Positions 1 through 8,927 of a DNA stretch of 64,000 nucleotides are shown here, piece after piece; the first letter of the stretch is position 1, and each line of letters begins with the position of its first letter. Below the pieces are notes generated by a model. It was not told where the DNA came from. It ran no database searches and saw nothing but the letters and a program-made list of their open reading frames with translations. A program made the position numbers and the translations under genes. The DNA comes from Parendozoicomonas sp. Alg238-R29 (lineage in GTDB: Bacteria > Pseudomonadota > Gammaproteobacteria > Pseudomonadales > Endozoicomonadaceae). Where the stretch lies: contig NZ_CAMZOG010000012.1 of the NCBI RefSeq assembly GCF_947331445.1, positions 1-64,000 of the forward strand, read 5' to 3'.

Positions 1-75
1 GGTGGGTGATGACGGGATCGAACCGCCGACCCTCTGCTTGTAAGGCAGATGCTCTCCCAGCTGAGCTAATCACCC
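1..75 (-). tRNA. tRNA-Val (anticodon TAC), 3' end cut by window edge
   Basis: The reverse complement folds as a complete cloverleaf. The acceptor GGGTGAT pairs with ATCACCC, and the anticodon loop CTTACAA sits between the 5-bp arms TCTGC and GCAGA, so the anticodon is TAC. The last A of the encoded CCA would lie just outside the window. Its tRNA body matches the copy at 361-436, so the two are a recent or gene-converted duplicate. It is the last gene of a Val-Asp-Val cluster transcribed leftward. Confidence 0.97.
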
Positions 76-222
76 AAAAATCTTTAAACTGACCTAAGCC
101 TTTGATCATTCTCTATGAGAACAATCAGGAAGCGCATTATACAAAAATAAAAGCGCTTTGCCAGACCGCTGATCCAGCATAATTTTCTTCACTGACCAAC
201 ATTTATCAAATTAATGAATAAA

Positions 223-299
223 TGGCGGACCGGACGGGACTCGAACCCGCGACCTCCGGCGTGACAGGCCGGCATTCTAACCAACTGAACTACCGGTCC
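223..299 (-). tRNA. tRNA-Asp (anticodon GTC)
   Basis: The 77-nt minus-strand cloverleaf has acceptor arms GGACCGG and CCGGTCC, discriminator G and an encoded CCA. The anticodon loop CTGTCAC gives anticodon GTC. It lies between two tRNA-Val genes and is probably processed from the same precursor, since no terminator is visible between the genes. Confidence 0.97.
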
Positions 300-360
300 G
301 CGCTAACTTTTTGAGATAATCTTGTCAGGAACATAACACTCTCGACAAGCTTCTCGAATT

Positions 361-436
361 TGGTGGGTGATGACGGGATCGAACCGCCGACCCTCTGCTT
401 GTAAGGCAGATGCTCTCCCAGCTGAGCTAATCACCC
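361..436 (-). tRNA. tRNA-Val (anticodon TAC)
   Basis: This 76-nt minus-strand cloverleaf includes an encoded CCA and has the same acceptor, anticodon (TAC) and T arm as the copy at 1-75. It is promoter-proximal in the Val-Asp-Val cluster, about 95 nt downstream of a strong predicted promoter. Confidence 0.97.
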
Positions 437-749
437 GATCTTTCCCTATCGATTATCTCTAAGAGATTCCTGAAAGGTTTTCAGTCCCACAGACTTAAGT
501 ACTTGTGTTACTGCGTGAAGACGGCGCGCATTATAAGCAGCATCCTGCACCATGTGCAATAGGAATATCCCTTTCATTTCCGAAGCTTAGGTTTGATTGC
601 GATGCCCCTGCGGCTCCCATGCATCTGTCGTATGCTTCTGATTCATTGCTATGACATAGGCCACCCGTAAAAGGCAGCTATGGAACTCAGAACCCGACCC
701 TGCCAAACTGGACAACAAATATCGAAAACCAGTCCGCCGGAGCTTCTTT
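437..749. other. intergenic region between tRNA cluster and rdgC
   Basis: This 313-nt divergent spacer holds the leftward tRNA promoter at 530-559. The remainder (560-749) should carry the rightward rdgC promoter, but I see no convincing -35/-10 pair and no ORF worth calling. Confidence 0.6.
530..559 (-). promoter_or_regulatory. sigma-70 promoter of the tRNA cluster, stringent type
   Basis: On the minus strand a -35 TTGCAC (554-559) is followed after 18 nt by a perfect -10 TATAAT (530-535). A GC-only stretch, GCGCGCC, follows immediately. Such GC-rich discriminators mark rRNA and tRNA promoters under ppGpp control. It points toward the tRNA genes with a leader of roughly 85 nt. Confidence 0.75.
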
Positions 750-1760
750 ATGTGGTTTAAAAACCTTGTCCTGTACCGTTTCAGTCAGAACACTGACATA
801 ACAGCAGAAACACTCGAAGAAGGTCTGAGCCAGCAGCCTTTTCGCCCTTGCGGAAAAACCGAGCTGTCATCCTATGGCTGGGTATCACCAGTTCCCAACG
901 GCGAAACACTTCTCCATCAGAGTGGCAACTTCCTTACACTGGCCGCAAAGAAAGAAGAACGCATTTTGCCCACAAGCGTTGTGAGAGATGCCGTTAATCA
1001 GAAAGTTGACCAGATAGAAGCCGACCAGGGCCGTAAAGTTTTCAAAAAAGAAAAAGATCAGATCAAAGATGAAACCACCCTTGACCTTCTGCCCCGTGCA
1101 TTTACCCGCTCAGGGATAACCCGCGCCTATATAGATACCCGTGGCGGATGGTTAATAGTTGACGCCAGCAGTTTCCGAAAAGCAGAAGAGCTAACCAGCA
1201 CCCTACGCAGCGCCCTTGGCTCCCTGCCCGTTGTTCCACCTGCGCTGGCAAACTCTCCTGCGGCCACCATGACCCAGTGGCTCGAACAACAGGCCGCCAC
1301 CCTGCCCAGCTCTATAACTCTTGGAGATGAGTGCGAACTTAAAGATCTTGGTGAAGATGGGGGCACTATTCGTTGCAAACGCCACGATGTACTGGCCGAC
1401 GAAATCATTAATCATCTCAACACCGGCATGCAAGTCAGCAAACTTGCCATCCATTGGAACGAAGCCTTGTCCTGCATTATTGGTGATGACTTCCTGATTC
1501 GCCGACTGAAGTTCACCGACACTCTGCAGGAACAGTCCGAAAGCCTTAATGCGGAAGATGAAGCCAGCCGCTTTGATGCAGACTTCACTCTTATGGCAGG
1601 AACTCTTGCCGAATTCCTGAAAGAGCTGATAACGGTTATGGGGGGAGAAGAGGAGAAAGAAGAGTCCGTCTGGGAAACTAAAGCGACAATTTCTTCAGAA
1701 CAGGAACAGGAACAGGAACAGGAAGAGGAAGAGGAAGAGGAAGAGGAAGCGCCGTTTTAA
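750..1760 (+). CDS. rdgC: recombination-associated protein RdgC with acidic tail
   Basis: The N terminus MWFKNLVLYRF and overall sequence are typical of RdgC, a ring-shaped dimeric DNA-binding protein that limits RecA access to DNA and helps at stalled forks. The family is usually about 300 residues; this protein has 336. The extra length is mostly a C-terminal tail of Glu and Gln (about residues 315-333) encoded by an eight-unit hexanucleotide array at 1698-1745. The body (residues 1-300) looks intact. It is convergent with acpS, with only 12 nt between the two stop codons and no clean terminator. The start ATG was chosen because it begins the conserved family N terminus. Confidence 0.93.
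   Translation: MWFKNLVLYRFSQNTDITAETLEEGLSQQPFRPCGKTELSSYGWVSPVPNGETLLHQSGNFLTLAAKKEERILPTSVVRDAVNQKVDQIEADQGRKVFKKEKDQIKDETTLDLLPRAFTRSGITRAYIDTRGGWLIVDASSFRKAEELTSTLRSALGSLPVVPPALANSPAATMTQWLEQQAATLPSSITLGDECELKDLGEDGGTIRCKRHDVLADEIINHLNTGMQVSKLAIHWNEALSCIIGDDFLIRRLKFTDTLQEQSESLNAEDEASRFDADFTLMAGTLAEFLKELITVMGGEEEKEESVWETKATISSEQEQEQEQEEEEEEEEEAPF
1698..1745 (+). repeat. hexanucleotide array (GAACAG x4, GAAGAG x4) in rdgC
   Basis: Four exact GAACAG units are followed by four exact GAAGAG units, then a variant GAAGCG. In frame they encode alternating Glu-Gln and then poly-Glu. Length change by slippage would alter the RdgC tail without shifting the frame. Confidence 0.95.
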
Positions 1761-1772
1761 GACGCCTCTTCA

Positions 1773-2150
1773 TTACGCAGATTCCAGAACAACAAATGCC
1801 TGAGCATATTCAGCCTCATCAGAGAGGCTGATATGCACACCGGAAATACTACGCTCTTTCTGCAACTCCAGAGCAGCGCCCTCCAAGGTGAGAATCGGAG
1901 CCCCGGACTCAAGATTGCTCACTTCAAGATCCTGAAACGACACCTTGCCAATACCTGTCCCCAAAGCTTTTGATGCAGCCTCTTTTGCCGCAAAACGGCT
2001 GGCAAGATAAATTGCCGAACAGTTTCTCTGTTCAAACACCTGATACTCATTGTCTGTAAGAATACGGCGAGCAAAACGCTCACCTGAACGCTGCAGTGCC
2101 TCTTCCATTCTCACCACAGAGACAATATCGGTGCCGATACCCACAATCAC
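1773..2150 (-). CDS. acpS: holo-[acyl-carrier-protein] synthase
   Basis: AcpS transfers 4'-phosphopantetheine from CoA to the serine of apo-ACP for fatty acid synthesis. The 125-residue length is normal for the family. The metal-binding Asp8 in GIGTDIV and Glu57 in [15 protein letters not shown] are both present. The start is a GTG that overlaps the pdxJ stop (GTGA), so the two are translationally coupled. It is the last gene of the recO-pdxJ-acpS run and is convergent with rdgC. Confidence 0.96.
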   Translation of the reverse strand: MIVGIGTDIVSVVRMEEALQRSGERFARRILTDNEYQVFEQRNCSAIYLASRFAAKEAASKALGTGIGKVSFQDLEVSNLESGAPILTLEGAALELQKERSISGVHISLSDEAEYAQAFVVLESA

Positions 2151-2905
2151 TGAGCAACCTGCTGATAACGGGAAGCATCAATCATCAAAGCACGCATTTC
2201 ACGCACCGCTTCAGTCAGGCCAGTAAACATAGCCCGCCCCATAATGGCATGACCAATATTCAGTTCGCAGATGCCAGGAATCGCAGCAACAGGTTCAACA
2301 TTCTGATAGTTCAAGCCGTGACCAGCATTCACGATCAAGCCTTCTTCAACACCCAGTTCAACGCCTTTACTAATACGCTCAAGCTCTGCTTTACGCTCCT
2401 CATCGGTTTCTGCATCAGCATAAGCGCCGGTATGCAATTCAATGAAAGGGGCTCCACAACGCTTGGCAGCTTTAATCTGCGCTTCATTCGCATCAATAAA
2501 CAGCGACACCTTTACACCAACTTCAGCCATACGCTCACAGGCAACGCGAATACGGTCTTCCTGCCCTGCGACATCCAAACCACCCTCAGTGGTCAACTCT
2601 TCGCGCTTTTCGGGAACCAGGCAAACATGGGAAGGTTTCACCTCTTCGGCAATAGCCAGCATTTCATCGGTAACTGCCATTTCGAGGTTCATGCGGGTTT
2701 GCAGCAGATCTTTCAAGCGGTAAACATCATGATCCTGGATATGACGACGATCTTCACGGAGGTGGAGGGTAATACCATCAGCACCGGCTTGCTCAGCATC
2801 CAACGCCGCTTTCACAGGATCTGGGTAATGAGTTCCCCGAGCCTGACGCAGCGTAGCAATATGATCGATATTCACACCAAGCAGAATTCTATTAATCGGG
2901 ATCAT
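2147..2905 (-). CDS. pdxJ: pyridoxine 5'-phosphate synthase
   Basis: PdxJ condenses 3-amino-1-hydroxyacetone phosphate with deoxyxylulose phosphate to make pyridoxine 5'-phosphate (vitamin B6). The 252-residue TIM-barrel sequence shows the family landmarks [17 protein letters not shown] near the N terminus, [10 protein letters not shown] and [12 protein letters not shown]. It lies 92 nt downstream of recO and overlaps acpS, the usual gammaproteobacterial order. The gap from recO leaves room for an internal promoter, but none is obvious. Confidence 0.97.
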   Translation of the reverse strand: MIPINRILLGVNIDHIATLRQARGTHYPDPVKAALDAEQAGADGITLHLREDRRHIQDHDVYRLKDLLQTRMNLEMAVTDEMLAIAEEVKPSHVCLVPEKREELTTEGGLDVAGQEDRIRVACERMAEVGVKVSLFIDANEAQIKAAKRCGAPFIELHTGAYADAETDEERKAELERISKGVELGVEEGLIVNAGHGLNYQNVEPVAAIPGICELNIGHAIMGRAMFTGLTEAVREMRALMIDASRYQQVAQ

Positions 2906-2997
2906 GCCTTACTCGTTATTCGTTCTACAGGTTTATGTACTGAAGTGATAATACACAGAAACAGACAACGGCACCCAACCAAAAACGCATGGATAAC

Positions 2998-3723
2998 TTA
3001 AGGTGCCCGGAACAGCTCTCGGCTTCGCAATACTCTCTCACCCAACAGCGGGTGAATAGCCATTCTCATTAGACGCTTCAATTCCGGCAGCGAAGCCTCA
3101 GAAACCTGCCCTACTGCCAGCTCCATTAAGGCCTTTCCAGAGAAGCGGTTAGGAACAGATGCAGAATCACTTCCAGAAAGCCGCCAGAAACCATTCTCAG
3201 GATCGTAGCGATAGTAGTTATCTGCGCACATGTCTGCTCCCGATCCAACATCACAGCCAAGGGGCAAGCCATAACCCAGGCAATCCAGAAGTTGTTTTTC
3301 AAAGAGTCGCAAAACCGACTCAAGGGAAGCATCTCCAGCAAGATGTTCGAGAAGCCACTGGTAAAGCTCAGGAACGCCATCAACGGACTGCCAGGGCTGC
3401 ATTAATCGCTGAAGAAGTTCATTGGCGTAAAGACCGCTGAAGAGCCTTGCCCCCATAAGAGCATGCACTCGTTGCTGCTCAAGGGCTTTTAAGGTTTTCA
3501 GTTCAGTTTTACCTGTCCAGCTAACCAGAAGCTCTGCAAAAGGCTGGAGCAACTGCCCACGGCGGGGCTTACCTTTTTTGGTCGCGGAACCTCTAGCCCC
3601 ATTGGCAACCACAGAGATTCTGCCATGATCCCAGGTTAACAGGTCAACCAACAGGCTTGATTCTTTATAAGGGCGGGTATGCAGAACCCATGCAGGCTGA
3701 AGATCAACTGAACGCGCCAGCAT
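2998..3723 (-). CDS. recO: DNA repair protein RecO
   Basis: RecO acts with RecF and RecR to load RecA onto SSB-coated single-stranded DNA and anneals strands. The 241-residue protein starts with the OB-fold region (AWVLHTRPYKESSLLVDLLT) and continues into the helical C-terminal domain, as in other RecO proteins. It lies 41 nt downstream of era. Era-recO-pdxJ-acpS order is conserved in many gammaproteobacteria, which supports the call. Confidence 0.95.
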   Translation of the reverse strand: MLARSVDLQPAWVLHTRPYKESSLLVDLLTWDHGRISVVANGARGSATKKGKPRRGQLLQPFAELLVSWTGKTELKTLKALEQQRVHALMGARLFSGLYANELLQRLMQPWQSVDGVPELYQWLLEHLAGDASLESVLRLFEKQLLDCLGYGLPLGCDVGSGADMCADNYYRYDPENGFWRLSGSDSASVPNRFSGKALMELAVGQVSEASLPELKRLMRMAIHPLLGERVLRSRELFRAP

Positions 3724-3764
3724 TTTTCACTCCCTGAATGAGCTCTGCCATAAACGTGAAAAAA

Positions 3765-4676
3765 TTACGCCAGATCGTTATAACCCAGGCTTGCCAGTGC
3801 ACGCTCGTCATCAGACCAACCACTGCGCACTTTCACCCACAGGTTCAGCATAACCTTGCTATCGAATAGTTTTTCCATATCAAGGCGGGCATCACGACCG
3901 ATTGTTTTCAGACGAGAACCCTTGTCTCCGATGACAATTTTCTTCTGCCCCGGACGCTCAACCAACAGCAAAGCACCAATATGCAAAACACCGTCAACAT
4001 CTTTGAACTCTTCGATTTCAACAGTGATCTGATATGGCAGTTCATCGCCCAACTGACGCATCACTTTCTCACGAACCAGTTCAGCAGCAAGGAAACGAGA
4101 ACTGCGATCAGTAATCTGGTCATCACCAAAGAAGTGCACACTCTCTGGCAGGAAGCCGTTTACCAAGCGCTCCAGACGATCCACGTTGTGGCCATTCTTG
4201 GCAGCCATGGGAACAATATGAGCAAAGTCCATCTTTCGGGACAACTCATCCAACCAGCGAATCAATCCACTTTTATCATCCAAACGGTCAACCTTATTAA
4301 CCACCAGAATAACAGGCGCCTTGGCATTCTTGATCTTCTCAAGAACCATTTCGTCTTCTTCGGTCCAGCGCAGGCGATCAACCAGGAAAATGATCACATC
4401 CACATCAGCCAGAGAAGATGTGGCCGCACGGTTCATGTAACGGTTAATGGCCTTTTCAGCCCCTAGGTGCATTCCCGGCGTATCTACATAGATCGCCTGC
4501 ACTTCGCCTTCAGTTTTAATGCCGTGAATCTGGTGACGGGTCGTCTGGGGCTTACGGGAAGTAATGCTCAGCTTCTGGCCAAGAATTCTGTTCAGCAGCG
4601 TAGACTTACCAACATTGGGGCGACCGATAATAGCCACATAACCACAACGCCCCAGAGAAACTGCCTGCTCGATCAT
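3765..4676 (-). CDS. era: GTPase Era
   Basis: Era is a GTP-binding chaperone for the 3' end of 16S rRNA and small-subunit maturation. The 303-residue protein has G1 GRPNVGKST at about 18-26, G3 DTPG near 65, the NKVD motif, and a C-terminal KH domain (about 205-285) with the GDKGSRLK loop. The ATG overlaps the end of rnc by 4 nt, coupling it to RNase III. This is the standard rnc-era arrangement. Confidence 0.98.
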   Translation of the reverse strand: MIEQAVSLGRCGYVAIIGRPNVGKSTLLNRILGQKLSITSRKPQTTRHQIHGIKTEGEVQAIYVDTPGMHLGAEKAINRYMNRAATSSLADVDVIIFLVDRLRWTEEDEMVLEKIKNAKAPVILVVNKVDRLDDKSGLIRWLDELSRKMDFAHIVPMAAKNGHNVDRLERLVNGFLPESVHFFGDDQITDRSSRFLAAELVREKVMRQLGDELPYQITVEIEEFKDVDGVLHIGALLLVERPGQKKIVIGDKGSRLKTIGRDARLDMEKLFDSKVMLNLWVKVRSGWSDDERALASLGYNDLA

Positions 4677-5359
4677 TCTTCCACCTCCACACCCAGAGAG
4701 ACCAAAGCTCTGCGGGCGGATTGCTGTTCAGCAATACGTCGACTGCTACCTGTTCCTTCTGTATCGGACAAACCTTCAACATGACAGCAAACCTTGAAGG
4801 TCTGGGCATGGGCTTTACCCTCAATACTCAGAAGTTCGTAGTCTGGCAGCTTCTGCTGGCGAGACTGAAGGTGTTCCTGCAAGCGGGTTTTAGGATCTTT
4901 GTTGTGCTGATCGGTCACAGACAGAGAACTGAGGCGTGAGGCATACCATACCTGCACACGTTCACGGCAAGTTTCCATTCCAGAATCCAGATAAATCGCT
5001 CCCAGCAAAGCTTCTACAACGTCTGCCAGAATGGATTCCCGACGAAAACCTCCGCTTTTCAGCTCACCGGAACCCAGCAGCAGGAAGTCACCCAAACCAA
5101 ACTCACGAGCCAGCTCAGCTAGAGTCTGCCCCCGCACCATGCGTGCGCGCAGACGGCTCAACTGCCCTTCACGGGCCTCAGGAAAGCGCCGAAAGAGATC
5201 TTCAGCAATCAGAAAGTTAACGATGGAATCCCCGAGGAACTCCAGACGTTCATTGTTACGACCGCCACAACTGCGGTGTGTTAACGCCAGAACTGCGAGA
5301 TCAGGGTCTTTGAAGGAGTATCCTAACTTGCGTTCCAGCTTGTCTAACGAAGATTTCAC
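4673..5359 (-). CDS. rnc: ribonuclease III
   Basis: RNase III cleaves double-stranded RNA, including the rRNA precursor. The 228-residue protein has the signature [17 protein letters not shown] (about 38-54) with the catalytic acidic residues, and a C-terminal double-stranded-RNA-binding domain from about residue 155. The start is a GTG overlapping the stop of the upstream DUF4845 gene (GTGA). The lepB-DUF4845-rnc-era block is a known gammaproteobacterial operon. Confidence 0.97.
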   Translation of the reverse strand: MKSSLDKLERKLGYSFKDPDLAVLALTHRSCGGRNNERLEFLGDSIVNFLIAEDLFRRFPEAREGQLSRLRARMVRGQTLAELAREFGLGDFLLLGSGELKSGGFRRESILADVVEALLGAIYLDSGMETCRERVQVWYASRLSSLSVTDQHNKDPKTRLQEHLQSRQQKLPDYELLSIEGKAHAQTFKVCCHVEGLSDTEGTGSSRRIAEQQSARRALVSLGVEVEE

Positions 5360-5730
5360 TGCTGTTTGATTTTCCAGCTGTTCTCAAAAATTATCACAAC
5401 ATCGATATTTGAAATAAAATCGATACGGCGTTCATAGTTCACATCGGCCACCAGAAAGGCTCCTTCCTGACGTACCTGAATGGCATCGCCGGGTATATCC
5501 CGGATGCCGTTCACCTGAAACCCTTTGCTAATCCAATCTCTTACATCCCTTGCCCGAGCCTGGCGTATATTGGAGCGTTCATCCAAAGAGTCCAGAACGG
5601 ATCGCACAGAAAAGTTATCCATGTACACTGGCGCTACTTTAAACAACACCATCAAACAGAATAACCCTGCCACTGTATAGCACAGCACCCCAAGAGCCGA
5701 AGCTCCCTTTTGGGTTTGCATTGTTTTCAT
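5356..5730 (-). CDS. DUF4845 family membrane-anchored protein
   Basis: This 124-residue protein has one N-terminal membrane segment (about residues 10-30, [21 protein letters not shown]) and a small external domain. That layout and the position between lepB and rnc match the DUF4845 family, whose function is unknown. An AGGGGAT ribosome-binding site precedes the ATG. It overlaps rnc by 4 nt, so the two are likely co-translated. A pseudopilin-like role has been suggested from the shape of the family, but nothing in this sequence proves it. Confidence 0.85.
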   Translation of the reverse strand: MKTMQTQKGASALGVLCYTVAGLFCLMVLFKVAPVYMDNFSVRSVLDSLDERSNIRQARARDVRDWISKGFQVNGIRDIPGDAIQVRQEGAFLVADVNYERRIDFISNIDVVIIFENSWKIKQQ

Positions 5731-5826
5731 GGCGATCCCCTTTTTATTCTAATTATGGGCGATTCTTCCTTATTTCAAAGCTCACACAAAAGCTCAAAAT
5801 GCCGCCTCTATCACAACTGAAACATT

Positions 5827-6663
5827 TTATTCTACGGAACCATTGTTACGGAAGTTGGGGATATCCGTCCAGCTTGGCCAGTGCATCCATATATAAACGG
5901 CCTTACCCACAACATTGGCATCAGGTACAAAGCCCCAGAAGCGGCTGTCGTTACTGCGATCCCGGTTATCACCCATCACGAAATAGTTTCCTTCAGGGAC
6001 AACCCACTCCCCTTCTGCACGGCGATTGGGAATCATCATATCCTTGCGAATTTCGTGGGTTACGCTGCCGATGGTCTCATCATAAATGCGATAAACAGGG
6101 CGAGTACCAAAGCGCTTGTCGTAGTCGTCCAGACGTTCACCAATAAAGCTCTCGGAAACTCGATCACCATTCACATAAAGTGTTTTGTTGGCGTAACGAA
6201 TAGAATCCCCGGGAACACCAACTACCCGCTTGATGAAATTAATATTCGGATTGGCCGGCTCCTTAAACACCATTACATCCCCGCGCTGGGGGTCATTCAC
6301 CGACAAAACCTTGGTGCCAGCCACTGGCAGCCGCAAACCATAGGTGTATTTATTCACAAGAATAAAATCACCCACTTCCAAGGTTGGCAGCATAGAACCG
6401 GAAGGAATCTGGAAGGGCTCATACAGAAACGAACGCAGCACCAGAACAAGTAAAAGAACAGGGAAAACAGATTTTGAGGACTCAACCAGAACCGGCTCAC
6501 GCTCAAGGTCTTCCAGCGTAGTTTCATCAGGAACATCAACCCGATCCCGATATAACTCCACGGCTCTCATACGCCGCGGTGCCAGTGCAAGACGATCTAT
6601 CAATGCAACCAGCCCTGTGGCAAAAACCAACACCACCAGAATCAGAGGAAAATTTAAATCCAT
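5827..6663 (-). CDS. lepB: signal peptidase I
   Basis: LepB removes signal peptides from secreted proteins at the periplasmic face of the inner membrane. From the ATG at 6663 the protein has 278 residues, with two N-terminal membrane segments (about 6-24 and 66-80). The catalytic Ser90 lies in PSGSMLPTL and the general-base Lys145 in NFIKRVVG, the same numbers as in E. coli. The GDNRDRSNDSRFWG box is present near residue 237. A GTG one codon upstream (6666) is an alternative start. The gene lies 115 nt downstream of lepA. Confidence 0.97.
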   Translation of the reverse strand: MDLNFPLILVVLVFATGLVALIDRLALAPRRMRAVELYRDRVDVPDETTLEDLEREPVLVESSKSVFPVLLLVLVLRSFLYEPFQIPSGSMLPTLEVGDFILVNKYTYGLRLPVAGTKVLSVNDPQRGDVMVFKEPANPNINFIKRVVGVPGDSIRYANKTLYVNGDRVSESFIGERLDDYDKRFGTRPVYRIYDETIGSVTHEIRKDMMIPNRRAEGEWVVPEGNYFVMGDNRDRSNDSRFWGFVPDANVVGKAVYIWMHWPSWTDIPNFRNNGSVE

Positions 6664-6778
6664 CACGTTTCGTTATGCCCTTTTTCTCATGAAGGAAGCC
6701 TCTGCTACAGAGACGCTCCCTCACTTATGGCTACCACTACTGCAAAACCCATCCTCAGGATCAAACAGTACCAGCTGT

Positions 6779-8578
6779 TTATTTGTCTACTTTCAGCACT
6801 GCAAGGAAGGCATCCTGTGGAATTTCCACTCGACCAACCTGCTTCATACGCTTCTTACCGGCCTTCTGCTTCTCCAACAGCTTACGCTTACGGGAAACAT
6901 CGCCACCATAACACTTGGCTGTTACATTCTTGCGCAGAGCCTTAACGGTGGTTCTGGCAACAATCTGACCGCCCAATGCAGCCTGAATAGCCACATCAAA
7001 CATCTGGCGAGGAATAATTTCCTTCATCTTCGCGGTCAGGTCACGACCACGGCCATGGGAGTTATCCTTGTGCAGAATCAGGGCAAGGGCGTCAACCTTC
7101 TCACCATTGATCAGGATATCCATCTTAACCATGTTGGCCGCTTCGAAACGGTCAAAACTATAGTCCAGGGATGCAAAGCCGCGACTAACAGACTTCAGGC
7201 GGTCAAAGAAATCCAGTACAACCTCGCTCATCGGCAGGTCATAAGCCAGGGAAACCTGCCCACCAGTAAACTGCATGTCCTTTTGAATACCACGCCTATC
7301 AACACAGAGGCTGATCACATTACCAAGATAATCCTGTGGTACCAGGATGTTGGCACGAACAATAGGCTCACGAATTTCGTCAATACCACCAGGGTCAGGC
7401 AAGCGAGAAGGGTTATCCACCTCTACGGTGTCTCCATTCTTCATCAGTACCTGATAAATGACCGTTGGTGCTGTTGTAATCAAATCCAGATTGTATTCAC
7501 GCTCCAGACGTTCCTGGATAATCTCCATGTGGAGCATACCCAGAAAACCACAGCGGAAACCAAAACCCAGAGCATCACTGGATTCAGGCTCATAAAACAG
7601 CGACGCATCGTTCAGGCTGAGTTTTTCCAGCGCTTCACGGAAGTTCTCAAAATCATCAGAACTAACCGGGAACAATCCTGCATACACCTGAGGCTTCACT
7701 GTCTGGAAACCCGGCAAGGCATCCACATCCTGAGTTTTTGTGTGGGTCAGCGTATCCCCCACAGGCGCACCATGAATGTCCTTAATACCGGCAACAACAT
7801 AACCCACTTCGCCAGCCTGAAGAATACCTGTAGACTCCCGCTTTGGAGTAAATATGCCGATATCGTCTACCTGATGCGTTTCTTTGGTAGACTTAACGAA
7901 CATTTTTTCTCCCTTACGCAGGGTTCCATTCATCACCCGTACCAGAGAAACAATACCTAGATAATTATCAAACCATGAGTCGATAATCAGAGCCTGTAAA
8001 GAACTGTCACGATCCCCTTCCGGGGCAGGAACTGTCGCAATCAGTCGCTCCAGAACATCCTGAACTCCCAATCCACTCTTCGCTGAACATTGAACAGCAT
8101 CGGTAGCATCAATACCGATAATCTCTTCAATCTCCTGAGCAACACGCTCCGGTTCAGCCTGAGGCAAGTCCATCTTATTCAGGACTGGCATAACCTCCAG
8201 CCCCTGCTCGATTGCTGTATAGCAATTAGCAACAGATTGCGCTTCAACACCCTGTGCCGCATCAACAACCAGCAAGGCACCTTCGCAGGCAGCCAGTGAG
8301 CGAGAGACTTCATAGGAGAAATCAACATGCCCTGGAGTGTCGATAAAGTTCAGTTGATAAATTTCACCATCCTGCGCTTGATAATCCAGCGTTACGCTTT
8401 GGGCTTTGATGGTAATGCCCCGTTCCCGCTCAAGCTCCATGGAGTCCAGTACCTGAGCTTGCATTTCACGGTCACTCAGGCCACCACAGTCCTGGATAAA
8501 ACGGTCAGCCAATGTAGATTTGCCATGATCGATATGGGCAATAATGGAAAAGTTGCGAATGTTTTTCAGGTTGCTCAC
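6779..8578 (-). CDS. lepA: elongation factor 4 (LepA)
   Basis: LepA is a ribosome-associated GTPase that acts in initiation and in rescue of stalled or mistranslocated ribosomes. The 599-residue length equals that of E. coli LepA. The G domain has [10 protein letters not shown] (about 14-23), DTPGHVDF and NKMDLP, followed by EF-G-like domains and the LepA-specific C terminus. The start is a GTG with GAG about 10 nt upstream. It is the usual partner of lepB. Confidence 0.98.
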   Translation of the reverse strand: MSNLKNIRNFSIIAHIDHGKSTLADRFIQDCGGLSDREMQAQVLDSMELERERGITIKAQSVTLDYQAQDGEIYQLNFIDTPGHVDFSYEVSRSLAACEGALLVVDAAQGVEAQSVANCYTAIEQGLEVMPVLNKMDLPQAEPERVAQEIEEIIGIDATDAVQCSAKSGLGVQDVLERLIATVPAPEGDRDSSLQALIIDSWFDNYLGIVSLVRVMNGTLRKGEKMFVKSTKETHQVDDIGIFTPKRESTGILQAGEVGYVVAGIKDIHGAPVGDTLTHTKTQDVDALPGFQTVKPQVYAGLFPVSSDDFENFREALEKLSLNDASLFYEPESSDALGFGFRCGFLGMLHMEIIQERLEREYNLDLITTAPTVIYQVLMKNGDTVEVDNPSRLPDPGGIDEIREPIVRANILVPQDYLGNVISLCVDRRGIQKDMQFTGGQVSLAYDLPMSEVVLDFFDRLKSVSRGFASLDYSFDRFEAANMVKMDILINGEKVDALALILHKDNSHGRGRDLTAKMKEIIPRQMFDVAIQAALGGQIVARTTVKALRKNVTAKCYGGDVSRKRKLLEKQKAGKKRMKQVGRVEIPQDAFLAVLKVDK

Positions 8579-8674
8579 CGTCAGTTACTCAGCGTTCGCC
8601 CCGCTCGGGCAACGCAATCTCCGGTTTATTTTCAGGGTGTTGAAGCACAGATTACGACTCCCCCCCTTAACAAA

Positions 8675-8701
8675 CCAACCCGCAACAAAGTCGCGGGTTG
8701 G
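8675..8701 (-). terminator. probable intrinsic terminator downstream of mucD
   Basis: A perfect 9-bp stem (CCAACCCGC and GCGGGTTGG) surrounds a 9-nt loop. On the minus strand the stem is followed by TTTGTT, a modest U tract. Confidence 0.6.
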
Positions 8702-8894
8702 ATCATGTAAACAATAATATGAGCGGAAGTTTACCGTATTTGCCTGAATGCCGCTATTCACCTTAACCACATCATCGCCTCCATTGGAAAACCTTAACCC
8801 AGAGAACAGCACTCACATAGAAAGACTATGAATTGAGCTATTTATGAATTCGGTGGCGAGGACTGAACAAACAATCAAAAGCCTGATAAACAGT

Positions 8895-8918
8895 CCACCC
8901 TGAAATCACTCAGGGCGG
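8895..8918 (-). terminator. hairpin just after the mucD stop codon
   Basis: On the minus strand CCGCCCTGA pairs with TCAGGGTGG (one G-U pair) about 10 nt past the mucD stop. The following U tract is weak (ACTGTTTATC), so this may be a 3' stabilising hairpin that works with the second hairpin at 8675-8701. Confidence 0.5.
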
Positions 8919-8927
8919 AACATACCA

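Larger units (their letters stand above)
8579..8927. other. mucD-lepA intergenic region
   Basis: This 349-nt gap contains two hairpins (8675-8701 and 8895-8918), described separately, that would end or attenuate mucD transcription. About 95 nt remain between the inner hairpin and lepA for a lepA promoter, though I could not pick clear boxes. A 75-codon minus-strand ORF here has no recognisable product and runs through the hairpin. Confidence 0.6.

Noticed and set aside
1-436. tRNA cluster as an integration site for a mobile element
   Set aside because: No integrase gene or repeated tRNA 3' end outside the tRNA genes is present in the flanking sequence.
2096-3001. 301-codon plus-strand ORF opposite acpS/pdxJ
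   Set aside because: It is antisense to conserved pdxJ, without a ribosome-binding site or recognisable motif.
6344-7960. 538-codon plus-strand ORF opposite lepB/lepA
   Set aside because: It lies entirely antisense to well-conserved LepA and LepB, and its translation has no coherent domain; it is an overlap artefact.
8585-8812. 75-codon minus-strand ORF upstream of lepA
   Set aside because: It runs through a terminator hairpin, has no good ribosome-binding site and no family features.
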